From an uncultured Pelagibacteraceae bacterium (lineage in GTDB: Bacteria > Pseudomonadota > Alphaproteobacteria > Pelagibacterales > Pelagibacteraceae): DNA of 40,883 nt. Shown piece by piece: positions 19,167 to 29,724 of the stretch. Each line of letters begins with the position of its first letter. The stretch's first letter is position 1. The stretch is from the NCBI GenBank assembly GCA_902545945.1, contig CACCID010000008.1, forward strand, positions 1 through 40,883, given 5' to 3'. Under the pieces are notes generated by a model. That model was not told the DNA's origin and did not search any database. It saw nothing but the letters and a program-made list of their open reading frames with translations. Position numbers and translations under genes: made by a program.

Positions 19167-20573
19167 TTAAAAATGAATTGGTCTTTTATCAACAGCTAAA
19201 GCTGCTTCTTTAATGGCTTCTGTATGTGTAGGATGAGCATGACACGTTCTAGCAATATCCTCTGAACTTGCTCCAAATTCCATCGCTAAAGCCATCTCTG
19301 CAATCATATCTCCACAGTGAGGCCCGATTATATGGACGCCAAGAACTTTGTCAGTTTTACTATCGGCAAGTATTTTAACAAAGCCTTCAGTTTCATTGTT
19401 TACTTTAGCTCTTGAGTTAGCAAGAAATGGAAATTTGCCAATCTTATAAGATTTGTTTTCCTCTTTTAATTGTTCTTCTGTTTTTCCAACAGTAGCAACT
19501 TCTGGCGATGTATAAACCACACCTGGTATTACATCGTAATTAACATGACCTGCTTGACCTGCTAAAATTTCTGCAACAGCAATGCCTTCTTCCTCTGCTT
19601 TATGTGCTAACATTGGTCCTTTGATAACATCACCTATAGCGTAAATATTATTCACTGAAGTTTGTAATTTATCATTAACCTCTATTCTTCCTTTATTATC
19701 TTTTTTAATTCCTACTTTTGAAAGATTTAATCCTTCTGTATATGGTTTTCTTCCTACTGATACTAAAACTTTATCTACTTCCAATTTCTCTTTTTTTAAA
19801 CTCTTAACATTTGTATATGAGATGGATACTGAGCTCCCTTGATCTTTTACAGAGTCAACTTTTGAGCCCATCTTAAACTTGATTCCTTGTTTTGTTAAAA
19901 TTTTTTGAAATTCATTTGAAACTTCTCTATCCATTCCAGGAGTTATGTAGTCTAAATATTCTACAACAGTAACTTCAGAGCCTAGTCTTGACCATACAGA
20001 TCCCATTTCCAAACCAATATAACCTCCCCCAATAATAGCAAGTTTCTTAGGGACTTTATCAAAAGATAAGGCGCCAGTAGAAGATACAATATTTTTTTCA
20101 TCTATTTCTATTCCAGGTAGTGAAGATACAGTTGATCCAGTTGCTATAACAATATTTTTAGATTTAACGTTAGTTCTTTTTTTATTATCTTCATAAACTA
20201 CAATATCGTTTTTTGAAAAAAGAACACCTTTGCCTTTAAAATATGTCACTTTGTTTTTTTTAAATAAAAATTCTACTCCTTTAGTTAGTACTTGAATAGA
20301 TTTGTTTTTATTAGACATCATTTTTTCAATGTTAAGTTTTATTCCGTCAATTTCTATACCTTGTTTATTAAAGTCTTTTTTTGCTTTATGAAAATTTTCA
20401 GATAAGTTTAATAAACTTTTGGACGGTATACATCCGATATTTAAACATGTGCCACCTAAGGCCCCTCTTGACTCTATACAAGCTGTTTTTAACCCTAACT
20501 GTGCAGCTCTTATTGCACAGACATAACCACCTGGACCGCCACCAATAACAACTAAATCAAAATTACTTTCCAT
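19167..20573 (-). CDS. lpdA: Dihydrolipoyl dehydrogenase (E3)
   Basis: FAD/NAD flavoprotein that reoxidises dihydrolipoyl groups; E3 of the 2-oxoglutarate dehydrogenase complex here and probably shared with other complexes. 468 residues. FAD motif GGGPGG at 11-16, redox disulfide C43/C48 in GGTCLNIGCIPSK, NAD-binding IGGGYIGLEMGSVW, the second FAD motif IYAIGDV, and the active-site base His450 with Glu at 455-ish replaced by the usual HPTHTE motif at 447-452. Two bases after sucB, so it is the last gene of sucCDAB-lpd before priA. Confidence 0.96.
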   Translation of the reverse strand: MESNFDLVVIGGGPGGYVCAIRAAQLGLKTACIESRGALGGTCLNIGCIPSKSLLNLSENFHKAKKDFNKQGIEIDGIKLNIEKMMSNKNKSIQVLTKGVEFLFKKNKVTYFKGKGVLFSKNDIVVYEDNKKRTNVKSKNIVIATGSTVSSLPGIEIDEKNIVSSTGALSFDKVPKKLAIIGGGYIGLEMGSVWSRLGSEVTVVEYLDYITPGMDREVSNEFQKILTKQGIKFKMGSKVDSVKDQGSSVSISYTNVKSLKKEKLEVDKVLVSVGRKPYTEGLNLSKVGIKKDNKGRIEVNDKLQTSVNNIYAIGDVIKGPMLAHKAEEEGIAVAEILAGQAGHVNYDVIPGVVYTSPEVATVGKTEEQLKEENKSYKIGKFPFLANSRAKVNNETEGFVKILADSKTDKVLGVHIIGPHCGDMIAEMALAMEFGASSEDIARTCHAHPTHTEAIKEAALAVDKRPIHF

Positions 20574-20575
20574 AA

Positions 20576-21913
20576 TTATATGTTAAGAAAAAGCCTTTGA
20601 GGTTTTTCTAGACACTCTTTAACTATTTTTAAAAATGAAACTGCTTCTTTTCCATCAATAATTCTATGATCGTAAGATAATGCCAAATACATCACTGGCC
20701 TAGATTCAACATTTCCATCAACTACAACAGGTCTTTGTACAATATTATGCATTCCAAGAACTGCGGATTGAGGGGGATTTAAAATTGGAGTGGATAACAT
20801 TGAACCATAAATTCCTCCATTAGTGATGGTAAAAGTTCCACCTTGTAAATCTTCTATTGTAATCTTTCCATCTCTTGCTTTTTGACTAAGATTACCAATA
20901 TTTTTTTCAATATCTGCAAAAGACATTTCATCAGTCTCTCTTAGAACAGGTACAACTAAGCCTTTATCGGTTCCAACGGCTATACTTATATTATAATAAT
21001 TTTTGTAAACTATTTCATTGCCTTGTATTTCAGCGTTGATTGCAGGATAATTTTTTAAACCAATTACGCATGCTTTTACAAAAAAAGACATGAACCCTAG
21101 TTTTACTCCATATTTATTTAAAAATTCATCTTTATATTGATTTTTCATCGAAATAACTTCACTCATATCTACTTCATTAAATGTAGTTAGCATTGCTGCA
21201 TTTTCTTGAGCTTCCTTCAATCTTTTTGCAATTGTTTGTCTCAACCTTGTCATTTTAATTCTCTCTTCAGGGCCGTATTTAATTTTTCTTTCTGATGGAG
21301 AAGGTTTGGAACCCATTAAACTCATGATATCTTCTTTTAAAATTGTTCCATTTTTTCCTGTGCCTTGAATTTTAGATAAATCTAAATTTGACTCTAATGC
21401 CATTTTTCTTGCAGAGGGAGCTATTCTTGCTTCTTGTGGTTTTTGAGAAATATTTTTGCTAACTGAAACCTCCTCATGTACTTGATCAAGTATCAAAGGT
21501 TCTTCTTCCTTGGTAGCTTGTGCTACTTCATCTTTTTTAACTGGCGCTGGTTTTTTTATTGGAGGTGTTTTTTTTATTTTCTCTGAAATTGGTTTAACTT
21601 CTTTTTTAATTTCTTTTTCTTGTTTAGGAGGAGGGCTATATTTTTTTACCTCTTTTACCGCTGGTTGAATACTTGTGCCTCCATTAATAGTTCCAAGAAG
21701 CGATCCAACGTTGACTGTTTCACCCTCTTTTACTGCAATATTACTTAACACTCCATTGCTTGGTGCTGGCACTTCAACGTTTACTTTGTCTGTTTCGAGC
21801 TCCACAATGGGTTCATCAACTACAACTTTCTCTCCTTGGTTTTTTAGCCATTTCGATACTGTTGCCTCTGTGACCGATTCACCAAGAGTGGGAACTGTTA
21901 TTTTTTCTGCCAT
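20576..21913 (-). CDS. sucB: 2-oxoglutarate dehydrogenase E2, dihydrolipoyl succinyltransferase
   Basis: Core of the 2-oxoglutarate dehydrogenase complex; transfers succinyl groups to CoA. 445 residues. One lipoyl domain (about 3-77) with lipoylated K43 in [10 protein letters not shown]; a Pro/Lys/Glu-rich flexible linker (about 88-165); an E3-binding domain ([11 protein letters not shown] to KEDIM); and the CoA-acyltransferase domain ending with the catalytic [16 protein letters not shown]. Overlaps sucA by one base. Confidence 0.96.
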   Translation of the reverse strand: MAEKITVPTLGESVTEATVSKWLKNQGEKVVVDEPIVELETDKVNVEVPAPSNGVLSNIAVKEGETVNVGSLLGTINGGTSIQPAVKEVKKYSPPPKQEKEIKKEVKPISEKIKKTPPIKKPAPVKKDEVAQATKEEEPLILDQVHEEVSVSKNISQKPQEARIAPSARKMALESNLDLSKIQGTGKNGTILKEDIMSLMGSKPSPSERKIKYGPEERIKMTRLRQTIAKRLKEAQENAAMLTTFNEVDMSEVISMKNQYKDEFLNKYGVKLGFMSFFVKACVIGLKNYPAINAEIQGNEIVYKNYYNISIAVGTDKGLVVPVLRETDEMSFADIEKNIGNLSQKARDGKITIEDLQGGTFTITNGGIYGSMLSTPILNPPQSAVLGMHNIVQRPVVVDGNVESRPVMYLALSYDHRIIDGKEAVSFLKIVKECLEKPQRLFLNI

Positions 21914-24807
21914 TAGTCTTTTAATATCTTTTCTAATATTTCTTTTTGTTGTGCAAGATGTTTATTGAGATTTCCTGTCGCTGTAGAAGAAGAAGCGTTT
22001 CTGCCTATATATTTTACTGATTTATCACCAAGATTAATCATTTCCAAAGTTCTATCTATATAATTTCTTACAGTATTCCAAGCACCCATATTTTTTGGTT
22101 CTTCTTGGCACCAAATAAATTCTGCTTTGTTGTATCTTTTTAAGATGTTGGCTAAAGTTTTAGCAGGAAAGGGATACAACTGTTCTATTCTAACAAAAGT
22201 AACTCTATTATTTTTAATTTTTTCCCTTGCTTCAAGTAAGTCATAGTAAATTTTTCCAGAGCACATCACAACTTTTTCAATTTTTTCATCTCTTTTTTTA
22301 AGCTCTAATAAATTATTCACCTTTGAATAAGCATCGTCTTCTAAAACTCTATGGAACGTGCTTTTTTTAGAGAAATCTGATAAATTTGAAATACATCTTT
22401 TGTGTCTCAATAAAGATTTTGGTGTCATTACTATTAATGGTTTTCTAAATTCTCTGTGCATTTGACGTCTTAAAACATGAAAATAGTTTGCTGGTGTAGA
22501 ACAATTTACAACTTGCATATTTTCACCTGCACACAACTGTAAGAATCTTTCTAACCTTGCAGAAGAATGTTCGGGTCCTTGCCCTTCATAACCATGTGGT
22601 AGGAGCATTACTAACCCACTAGCTCTTCCCCATTTCGATTCTCCTGAAGAGATAAATTGATCTATAATTATCTGAGCTCCATTAGCAAAGTCTCCAAATT
22701 GGGCTTCCCATAAAACTAGGGTTTCAGGTTCAGAGAGCGAGTATCCAAACTCAAAACCCAATACTGCAAATTCTGAAAGCAAACTATCTATTACTTCAAA
22801 ATTCTTTTGTCCTACTTTAATATTGTTCAATGGTATGTACCTTTGATGATTATCTTGATTTCTTAAAACAGCATGTCTTTGACTAAAAGTTCCTCTTCCT
22901 GAGTCTTGCCCTGAAAGTCTTACTGAAAAGCCCTCGGCCAGTAGTGTTCCAAATGCAAGACTTTCGGCCGTAGACCAATCTATACTACTTTCTCTATCTA
23001 TTGATTGATTTCTTAAATCAAATATTTTTTTTAAAGTTTTGTGAACAGAAAAACCAGCAGGAATTGTAGAAATTTTTTTTCCAACAGCTTTTAATAATTT
23101 AATTTCAACACCACTTGCTCCTCTTTTATCTTTACCTAAACCTGGCTTAAATCTGGACCATACACCATCAAACCATTTTAAATCAGATTTATAGCTTTTA
23201 GATTTTTCAAACTCGTTTTCTAACCATTTTTTAAAATTAGTTTTATTTTTTTGTAATTCGTTATCCGAAGTAAGTCCTTCATTACTTAGTTTTTGACCAT
23301 ATAAAGTAAGTGTTGATGGATGTGACTTTATTTTTTTATACATTAACGGTTGTGTAAATGACGGTTCATCTCCCTCATTATGTCCAAATCTTCTATAACA
23401 AACCATGTCTATCACTACATCTCTGTTAAATTTTTGCCTGTACTCTGTTGCTACTTTAGCGCAGTGAACCACTGCTTCTGGATCATCTCCATTGACATGA
23501 AAAATTGGAGCTTGAGCGATTTTTGCAACATCAGATGGATATGGTGAAGATCTTGCAAATCTTGGGGCTGTTGTAAATCCAATCTGATTATTTACAATGA
23601 TATGGATTGTTCCCCCGATATTATGGCCTGGCAATCCGGACATCGCAAAACATTCAGCAACGATACCTTGTCCGGCAAACGCAGCATCACCATGCATTAA
23701 AACGGGAATAACTTTTTTTCTTTCCTTATCTTTATGAAAAAATTGTTTTGCTCTAACTTGGCCGAGCACTACTGGATTAACAGCTTCCAAATGAGATGGA
23801 TTATCTGTTAAGCTGATATGAACAATATTTCCGTCAAAGTCACGGTTTGAGGATGCTCCTAAATGATATTTTACATCTCCCTCAAAATCTTTTTTTGAGG
23901 TTACAGTTTTTCCAAAAAATTCACTAAAGATAGCTCTGTAAGATTTTCCCATAACGTTTGCCAATACATTTAATCTTCCTCTGTGAGGCATTCCAATTTT
24001 AATTTCTTTTGCTCCAAGATTTCCGCCTCTTTTAATTATTTGCTCTAGCGCTGGTATAAGAGCTTCACCTCCATCTAATCCGAATCTTTTTGTACCAACA
24101 AATTTAACATGCAAATATTTTTCAAATCCCTCAGCCTGAATAATTTTATTTAAAATTGCTTTCTTTCCATTTTCTGTAAAAGTAATATCTTTTTCTGGTC
24201 CTTCTATTCTATCTCTTATCCATGCTTTTTCATCTGGATCACCCATATGCATGAATTCATACCCTATGGTCGAACAGTATGTCCTTTTTAAAATATTTAA
24301 AATTTGATTTAAATCGCCATACTGAAGTCCTAAAACACCATCTAGAAAAATTTTTCTTTTGTAATCACTTTTTGTAAAACCATATGTTTCTGGCCTAAGT
24401 TCAGGATGCTCTTCTTTTTTTTGTATTGATAGTGGATCTAGATTCGCAATTAAATGGCCTCTTATTCTAAAGGCTCTAATTAACATTATCGCTCGAACAG
24501 AGTCTTTTGATGCTTGTTTAGCTGATTTTGATTCTGTATTGATGTTTTCTTCTACTAATTCTTTTTTATCTTCTAATACTTCTTTAAGTTTTTTAAACCT
24601 TTTTTCTGGTGACCAGGTTGGTCCTTTTAGATCATTGAAAACAAGTTTCTCATCATCACTTAAACCATCAAAAAAATTTTTCCAGCTTTCAGGTAATGAT
24701 TTTGGATCAGAAAAATAATCAGCATAAAACTCATTAATAAATTCAGAGTTCATTCCTGCAAGAAATGAAGTTTTTTTATAAATTGTATTGTCGTTTGAAG
24801 AAGACAT
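21913..24807 (-). CDS. sucA: 2-oxoglutarate dehydrogenase E1
   Basis: Thiamine-diphosphate enzyme that decarboxylates 2-oxoglutarate and succinylates the lipoyl group of SucB. 964 residues, full length. The N-terminal E1 helix ([22 protein letters not shown]) is followed by [28 protein letters not shown] and VNNQIGFTT of the ThDP domain, then [17 protein letters not shown] and [16 protein letters not shown]. Located 31 bases after sucD on the coding strand. Confidence 0.98.
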   Translation of the reverse strand: MSSSNDNTIYKKTSFLAGMNSEFINEFYADYFSDPKSLPESWKNFFDGLSDDEKLVFNDLKGPTWSPEKRFKKLKEVLEDKKELVEENINTESKSAKQASKDSVRAIMLIRAFRIRGHLIANLDPLSIQKKEEHPELRPETYGFTKSDYKRKIFLDGVLGLQYGDLNQILNILKRTYCSTIGYEFMHMGDPDEKAWIRDRIEGPEKDITFTENGKKAILNKIIQAEGFEKYLHVKFVGTKRFGLDGGEALIPALEQIIKRGGNLGAKEIKIGMPHRGRLNVLANVMGKSYRAIFSEFFGKTVTSKKDFEGDVKYHLGASSNRDFDGNIVHISLTDNPSHLEAVNPVVLGQVRAKQFFHKDKERKKVIPVLMHGDAAFAGQGIVAECFAMSGLPGHNIGGTIHIIVNNQIGFTTAPRFARSSPYPSDVAKIAQAPIFHVNGDDPEAVVHCAKVATEYRQKFNRDVVIDMVCYRRFGHNEGDEPSFTQPLMYKKIKSHPSTLTLYGQKLSNEGLTSDNELQKNKTNFKKWLENEFEKSKSYKSDLKWFDGVWSRFKPGLGKDKRGASGVEIKLLKAVGKKISTIPAGFSVHKTLKKIFDLRNQSIDRESSIDWSTAESLAFGTLLAEGFSVRLSGQDSGRGTFSQRHAVLRNQDNHQRYIPLNNIKVGQKNFEVIDSLLSEFAVLGFEFGYSLSEPETLVLWEAQFGDFANGAQIIIDQFISSGESKWGRASGLVMLLPHGYEGQGPEHSSARLERFLQLCAGENMQVVNCSTPANYFHVLRRQMHREFRKPLIVMTPKSLLRHKRCISNLSDFSKKSTFHRVLEDDAYSKVNNLLELKKRDEKIEKVVMCSGKIYYDLLEAREKIKNNRVTFVRIEQLYPFPAKTLANILKRYNKAEFIWCQEEPKNMGAWNTVRNYIDRTLEMINLGDKSVKYIGRNASSSTATGNLNKHLAQQKEILEKILKD

Positions 24808-24838
24808 TAAAATTTATTGTAACATAAACTATAAAAAA

Positions 24839-25714
24839 TCAACCATTAAGTTTTCGATGAAGTGTTTTTCCAATATCGGCGGGCGATTTAGAAATAGTAA
24901 TACCAGCAGATTTCATTATTTCAATTTTATCTTCCGCGCCTCCTTTACCTCCAGAAATAATTGCACCAGCATGTCCCATTCTTCTTCCAGGTGGTGCTGT
25001 TAAACCAGCAATAAAACCAACCATTGGCTTTTTAATTTTTTCTCTTTTAAGAAAATCTGCTGCTTCTTCCTCTGCAGATCCTCCTATTTCACCTATCATA
25101 ACTATTGATTTAGTCTCATCATCTTTTAAAAAAAGTTCTAAGCAGTCTATAAAGTTTGTTCCGTTAATTGGATCACCGCCGATACCTATACAAGTTGACT
25201 GACCCATTCCGTTCGCCGAAGTTTGCGCTACAGCTTCATAAGTAAGAGTACCTGACCTAGAGACAATACCTACTGTCCCTTTTTTGTGAATTTTTCCAGG
25301 CATTATTCCAATTTTACATTCATCAGGAGTTATTATTCCCGGACAATTAGGCCCTATGAGTCTTGATGAACTTTTATTTAAAACTTGTTTTACTTTAAGC
25401 ATATCTAAGACTGGAATTCCCTCAGTGATGCAAACAATTAATTCTATTTTTGCTTCTATCGCTTCTATTATTGCAGCACCAGCAAATTTTGGTGGAACAT
25501 ATATCATCGTAGCATTAGCAGATGTTTTATCTTTTGCTTCTTGAACTGTATCAAATACCGGCAAACCAAGGTGTTTTTGCCCCCCTTTTTTTGGCGTTAC
25601 TCCTCCAACTAGTTTTGTGCCGTAATTTAAAGCTTGTTCAGAGTGAAATGTGCCATGAGTTCCTGTAAATCCTTGGCAAATAACTTTTGTGTTTTTATTG
25701 ACTAAAACTGACAT
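24839..25714 (-). CDS. sucD: Succinyl-CoA synthetase alpha subunit
   Basis: With SucC, converts succinyl-CoA to succinate with substrate-level phosphorylation; the alpha subunit binds CoA and carries the phosphohistidine. 291 residues. CoA-binding [15 protein letters not shown] near the N-terminus; phosphorylated His248 in [22 protein letters not shown] is also conserved. One base separates it from sucC. Confidence 0.98.
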   Translation of the reverse strand: MSVLVNKNTKVICQGFTGTHGTFHSEQALNYGTKLVGGVTPKKGGQKHLGLPVFDTVQEAKDKTSANATMIYVPPKFAGAAIIEAIEAKIELIVCITEGIPVLDMLKVKQVLNKSSSRLIGPNCPGIITPDECKIGIMPGKIHKKGTVGIVSRSGTLTYEAVAQTSANGMGQSTCIGIGGDPINGTNFIDCLELFLKDDETKSIVMIGEIGGSAEEEAADFLKREKIKKPMVGFIAGLTAPPGRRMGHAGAIISGGKGGAEDKIEIMKSAGITISKSPADIGKTLHRKLNG

Positions 25715-25715
25715 T

Positions 25716-26879
25716 TTATTTTATAGCCTCTACTATTTTCTTAGCTGCATCATTTAAATCTGAAGCTGATAAAATTTTCAAATTTGATCTATCAAGTATT
25801 TCTTTTCCTTCTTTAAAGTTAGTTCCAGCCAACCTTACAACTAAAGGTACAGACAGATTTATTTCCTTTGCGGCATCAACAACTCCTTGTGCGAGAACAT
25901 CACATCTCATAATACCACCAAAAATATTTATTAATATACCCTTAACATTTTTATCAGAAAGAATTAGTTTAAAGGCTGCTGATACTTTTTCTTTTGAAGC
26001 ACCGCCTCCAACATCTAAAAAATTAGCTGGTTCCTCTCCGTAGAGCTTAATTATGTCCATTGTGGCCATAGCTAATCCTGCTCCATTGACCATACAACCT
26101 ATCGATCCATTTAATTTAATATAAGCTAAATCATATTTGCTTGCTTCAATTTCAGCAGGATCTTCTTCATTAAGATCTCTAAGTTTTAAAATTTCAGGAT
26201 GTCTAAAAATAGCGTTATCATCAAAATTCATTTTTGCGTCTAAGCAAATTATTTTGTTTGATTTGGTTATTATTAACGGATTTATTTCGATAAGACTTGC
26301 GTCTTTTGAAACGATTATATGGTAAAGTGATTTTACTAAATTTGAAGCAATTTTTTTTTGCTCACTATTAAATTTAAAAATAGAAATTATTTTATCTATT
26401 TCTTTTTCCTCTGGACCATCTTTTTTTAAATCTATTTTATTAGTAATTATTTTTTCTGGGTTTTCTGCGGCTACTTTTTCAATATCCATCCCACCCTCTG
26501 TGCTACTTATAAAAGCAATTTTAGAGGTTTCTCTATCTACTAAACAAGATAAATAAAATTCTTTAGATATGCTAGATGCCTCTTCAATATATAATCTTTT
26601 AACTTCTCGACCTTCTGGTCCTGTTTGATGAGTTACAAGAGTCTTACCTAGCATTTTTTTTACTTCATCTTCTAATTCAGAAATATTCTTAATCAATTTG
26701 ATACCACCCGCTTTTCCGCGTCCACCTGCGTGTATTTGAGCTTTTAAAACTAACTCTTTTTTTTTTAGGTTTTTAATTTTAACTTTTAAATCATCAATTG
26801 ATTTTATCACGACACCATTTGATATTGGTGCACCATATTCTTTTAAAATCTCTTTTGCTTGATGTTCGTGAATATTCAT
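25716..26879 (-). CDS. sucC: Succinyl-CoA synthetase beta subunit
   Basis: ATP-grasp subunit that binds nucleotide and succinate. 387 residues. [12 protein letters not shown] at the start, [43 protein letters not shown] and [14 protein letters not shown] are family signatures. It leads the sucCDAB-lpd operon. In many Alphaproteobacteria mdh lies directly upstream; here a five-gene block separates them, so sucC needs its own promoter in the 63-base divergent gap. Confidence 0.98.
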   Translation of the reverse strand: MNIHEHQAKEILKEYGAPISNGVVIKSIDDLKVKIKNLKKKELVLKAQIHAGGRGKAGGIKLIKNISELEDEVKKMLGKTLVTHQTGPEGREVKRLYIEEASSISKEFYLSCLVDRETSKIAFISSTEGGMDIEKVAAENPEKIITNKIDLKKDGPEEKEIDKIISIFKFNSEQKKIASNLVKSLYHIIVSKDASLIEINPLIITKSNKIICLDAKMNFDDNAIFRHPEILKLRDLNEEDPAEIEASKYDLAYIKLNGSIGCMVNGAGLAMATMDIIKLYGEEPANFLDVGGGASKEKVSAAFKLILSDKNVKGILINIFGGIMRCDVLAQGVVDAAKEINLSVPLVVRLAGTNFKEGKEILDRSNLKILSASDLNDAAKKIVEAIK

Positions 26880-26942
26880 AAAATTTATTTATAATTTAAG
26901 TGTATATAAGTTAAAGTGTAAGTAGAAATAAAGAAAAAAATT
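26880..26942. promoter_or_regulatory. Divergent intergenic region sucC / GT-C protein
   Basis: This 63-base, almost purely A+T gap separates divergent start codons and must hold promoters for both directions. Candidate -10-like boxes exist (TATAAG at 26905-26910 on plus; TATAAA on minus from the TTTATA at 26888-26893), but at this composition they are expected by chance and no clear -35 goes with them. Confidence 0.35.
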
Positions 26943-28601
26943 ATGAATCATAGTTTAATCAATAATAAAAACTCATTGTTTCTTCTCATTTTTTATTTTT
27001 TTGCTGTTTTTTTTGGTTTATATATTTTCAAAGACTATGGAATTCATATTGAGGAAAAATTTCACCGTCTCAATGGTCATTTTTGGCTTAATTATATTTC
27101 TCAAATATTTAACTTTAATGAGCTTCAATTTTTAACTGAAAAAAAAATATCAGAAATTCGAGATTATACACTATCGCAAGTTTCTTATTACAATAAGTAT
27201 GGGTCTATTTTTGATATTTCGGTAGCTTATATAGAAATTATATTTAATCTAAATAATATAAATCAAATTTATTACTATAAGCATCTTTTAAGTTACCTTA
27301 TTTTTTTAGTTGGTTCTTTCTTCTTTTTTAAAATACTTGAATTGAGGTATAAAAATTTTTATTTAAATTTTCTCGGTTTATTTTTATATATTACAACGCC
27401 TCGGGTTTTTGGAGACAGTTTTTTATATAAAGATACTTTATTTTTATCTTTTTTTTCAATTACAATATATTTTTTTATCAAATCTATTAAAAAACCTAAT
27501 AATACAAATTTAATTTTTTTTTGTTTTTTTTCTGCGATAGCTTTTAGTTTAAAAATATTTTTAATTTTAATTCCTTTTTTATTTTTTTTAATATTAATTA
27601 TTGAGAATTTTCATAACAAAAATTCTTACTACTATTTTAAAATTTTTTTATTTTATTCATTCTTTTTTATTTTCTTTACATTTATTATTTGGCCTTATTT
27701 ATGGTCGGATCCGCTAAAAAATTTTTTAAATTTATTTTCATCTGTTAGGGGTGATCTAATAAATGTAAGAATTTTATTCTCAAATGAATATATTCAAAAT
27801 AGATTACTACCAACTAATTATCTTTTTAATTGGATATTTATTTCATCTCCTCTTTTTCAAAACTTTCTGTTCTTTATTGGTTTATCGTATTGTGGTGCAA
27901 GAATAGTTAGACGTTTTTTAAGTGTAAAAGAAAAAATGATATTTAATGATTTTTGGAGAAGTGATAAGGAGCAAATTGATTTTATAATATTTTTAGTTTT
28001 TTTTTCATACATTTCATTTTTTATTTTTTTTAATGCTCCATTTTATAATGGATGGAGATTAGTTTATTTTTTAAATTTATTTATCGTTTATTTTGCAATT
28101 TATTCGTTGGAAAAATTGCTTATTTACCAAAAAAGAAAAAAGAAATTAATTTTTTTTCCTTTGTTTATTCCAATGATAGTTATTTTTATTTTAAATAATT
28201 TGAATAGTTTAATTTCATATCATCCTTTTCAAAGTATATATTTCAATAATTTTTTAAATAAAGAAACTATTAATGGATATGAGGGGGATTATTACGGATT
28301 GTCTAGTAAACATTTTTTTGAAAAAATTTTAGAAATCGATAAAAGAGACAATATTAAAATTGCTGTTGCTAGTCACACTCCATTGCAACGAGGTCTTGAG
28401 GCTTTTCCAACCGATATGCAAGAAAGATTTTCAATAATTGGTCAAGACTATAGAAACGCAGACTATATATATAAAAATAATATTTCTGAAGTAAATATAA
28501 AATTAAATAACAAATATGAAATTCCCCAAAATTTTAGTAAAATATATGATTTTAAAATAAAAAAACTATTAGTATACGAAATTTTTAAATCAAATTTATA
28601 A
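26943..28601 (+). CDS. Predicted GT-C fold glycosyltransferase (PMT/ArnT-like), multi-membrane
   Basis: I do not recognise a named gene. 552 residues, with repeated hydrophobic segments throughout (first at 11-29; others around 113-129, 141-151, 165-180, 190-219, 232-250, and several in the C-terminal half). After the first segment comes D31-YGIHI-E37-E38, an acidic first-loop motif as in GT-C enzymes that use polyprenyl-phosphate sugars; TPRVFGDSFLYKD (152-164) and WPYLWSDP (250-257) resemble PMT-type (GT39-like) signatures. This points to sugar transfer to a periplasmic acceptor. Extremely AT-rich: in 27421-27480 I count 6 G/C of 60. Donor, acceptor and exact family are not determinable here. 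Followed after 2 bases by the 87-residue ORF. Confidence 0.72.
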   Translation: MNHSLINNKNSLFLLIFYFFAVFFGLYIFKDYGIHIEEKFHRLNGHFWLNYISQIFNFNELQFLTEKKISEIRDYTLSQVSYYNKYGSIFDISVAYIEIIFNLNNINQIYYYKHLLSYLIFLVGSFFFFKILELRYKNFYLNFLGLFLYITTPRVFGDSFLYKDTLFLSFFSITIYFFIKSIKKPNNTNLIFFCFFSAIAFSLKIFLILIPFLFFLILIIENFHNKNSYYYFKIFLFYSFFFIFFTFIIWPYLWSDPLKNFLNLFSSVRGDLINVRILFSNEYIQNRLLPTNYLFNWIFISSPLFQNFLFFIGLSYCGARIVRRFLSVKEKMIFNDFWRSDKEQIDFIIFLVFFSYISFFIFFNAPFYNGWRLVYFLNLFIVYFAIYSLEKLLIYQKRKKKLIFFPLFIPMIVIFILNNLNSLISYHPFQSIYFNNFLNKETINGYEGDYYGLSSKHFFEKILEIDKRDNIKIAVASHTPLQRGLEAFPTDMQERFSIIGQDYRNADYIYKNNISEVNIKLNNKYEIPQNFSKIYDFKIKKLLVYEIFKSNL

Positions 28602-28603
28602 CT

Positions 28604-28867
28604 ATGAAAATATTTTTTTATAAATCATTAGTTGTTATGTTTTTGTTTTTATTAACTTTTCATTTTTCATTTAACTATGCATATAAAAAAATAGGGAATA
28701 TAATAAACGATACTTTTTCAAAAGATAAAATTGAAAGTATTAAAAATAAATTGAGATCTGAAGCTAAATCTGCAATTAACAAAGAGGTTTATATCAATTC
28801 AAAAGATGCAGAAATAATTAATAAATTTCTTGATAAAATTAAATCAGATTTAAAAAGAAATAATTAA
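28604..28867 (+). CDS. Hypothetical 87-residue membrane-anchored protein
   Basis: No recognised family. Begins with MKIFFYK and one hydrophobic segment (about 8-26) that could be a signal anchor; the remaining 60 residues are Lys-, Ile-, Asn- and Ser-rich, with no cysteine, and look helical and amphipathic (DTFSKDKIESIKNKLRSEA). It sits 2 bases after the GT-C gene and 5 bases before the GT2 gene, so it is almost certainly co-expressed with them. It is too short and has too few membrane segments for a GtrA-type flippase. It could be an accessory subunit of one of the glycosyltransferases, or a small periplasmic protein acting as acceptor. Confidence 0.65.
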   Translation: MKIFFYKSLVVMFLFLLTFHFSFNYAYKKIGNIINDTFSKDKIESIKNKLRSEAKSAINKEVYINSKDAEIINKFLDKIKSDLKRNN

Positions 28868-28872
28868 TACCT

Positions 28873-29721
28873 TTGTCTATCTTAAAAAAAATAATACTTG
28901 TTCCTGTATACAATGATTGGAAATCTTTAGATAAACTTTTGAGAAAATTAGATAATAATTTAAAAAAGAAATTTAAAGAAATTCAAATTATAATAGTAAA
29001 TGATAACTCGTCTCAAAAGCCAAAAATATCTTTAAATAAATTTAATTGTATTAAAAAAATTGAAATTATTAATCTATCTAAAAATGTCGGTAGCCAAAAA
29101 GCTATCGCAATGGGTTTACTTTATTTAAAAAAAACTAAGGATGACTCTATAATAACAGTCATGGACTCGGATGGAGAAGATGACCCAAAACAAGTTTCTA
29201 ATATGATAGATAAAGCAATTAAAAACTCTAGCTATATAATTACCTCAAATAGAAAAAGTCGTAAGGAGTCTAGATTAATTATTTTTCTTTACAAACTTCA
29301 CTTAATTTTAACTTTCTTAGCCACTTTTAAATGGATATCTTTTGGAAATTTTACCAGTTTCCATAAAAAAAACTTAAACAATCTTTTTAGAGATAATAGC
29401 GCCTTTTACGCTATATCCAGCGCTATAATAAAAAATTGTTCAATCAAAAGAGAGTATGCAAAAAGAGAGAAAAGATATTTTGATAAATCTAAATTAGGAT
29501 TAATTTCGCTAATCGAACACTCTTTAAGAGTGAATGCAGTATTTGTAAAAAATGTTATTTTTATTTCTGTACTATATATTTTTTTAGCATCAATGTTTTT
29601 TAATAAAATTACCTTTTATATTTTTTTATCACTAGTCATGACATTCAATTTTTTAATCTTATTGATTAAATTCAAGCATAGAAAAAATAAAATATCTTTT
29701 ATAAAAAAAAGAATTTTATAA
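28873..29721 (+). CDS. GT2 family glycosyltransferase, polyprenyl-phosphate-sugar synthase-like
   Basis: Family 2 glycosyltransferase of the DPM1/GtrB/ArnC-like sort, which moves a sugar from a nucleotide donor to undecaprenyl phosphate on the cytoplasmic side. 282 residues. Fold motifs: VPVYND (11-16), VNDNSS (43-48), SKNVGSQKAIAMG (70-82) and the metal-binding MDSDGEDDP (98-106); two C-terminal membrane segments (about 227-243 and 247-267) fit GtrB-like proteins. The start appears to be TTG at 28873, since no ATG or GTG lies before the first motif. Ends 3 bases from the convergent GT-C gene. Sugar identity is unknown. Confidence 0.8.
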   Translation: MSILKKIILVPVYNDWKSLDKLLRKLDNNLKKKFKEIQIIIVNDNSSQKPKISLNKFNCIKKIEIINLSKNVGSQKAIAMGLLYLKKTKDDSIITVMDSDGEDDPKQVSNMIDKAIKNSSYIITSNRKSRKESRLIIFLYKLHLILTFLATFKWISFGNFTSFHKKNLNNLFRDNSAFYAISSAIIKNCSIKREYAKREKRYFDKSKLGLISLIEHSLRVNAVFVKNVIFISVLYIFLASMFFNKITFYIFLSLVMTFNFLILLIKFKHRKNKISFIKKRIL

Positions 29722-29724
29722 ATA

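Noticed and set aside
26943-29721. Long poly-T and poly-A runs as slippage or phase-variation tracts
   Set aside because: Runs of 6-9 occur throughout this AT-rich window, including in core genes; no frame break or alternative frame is seen around them.
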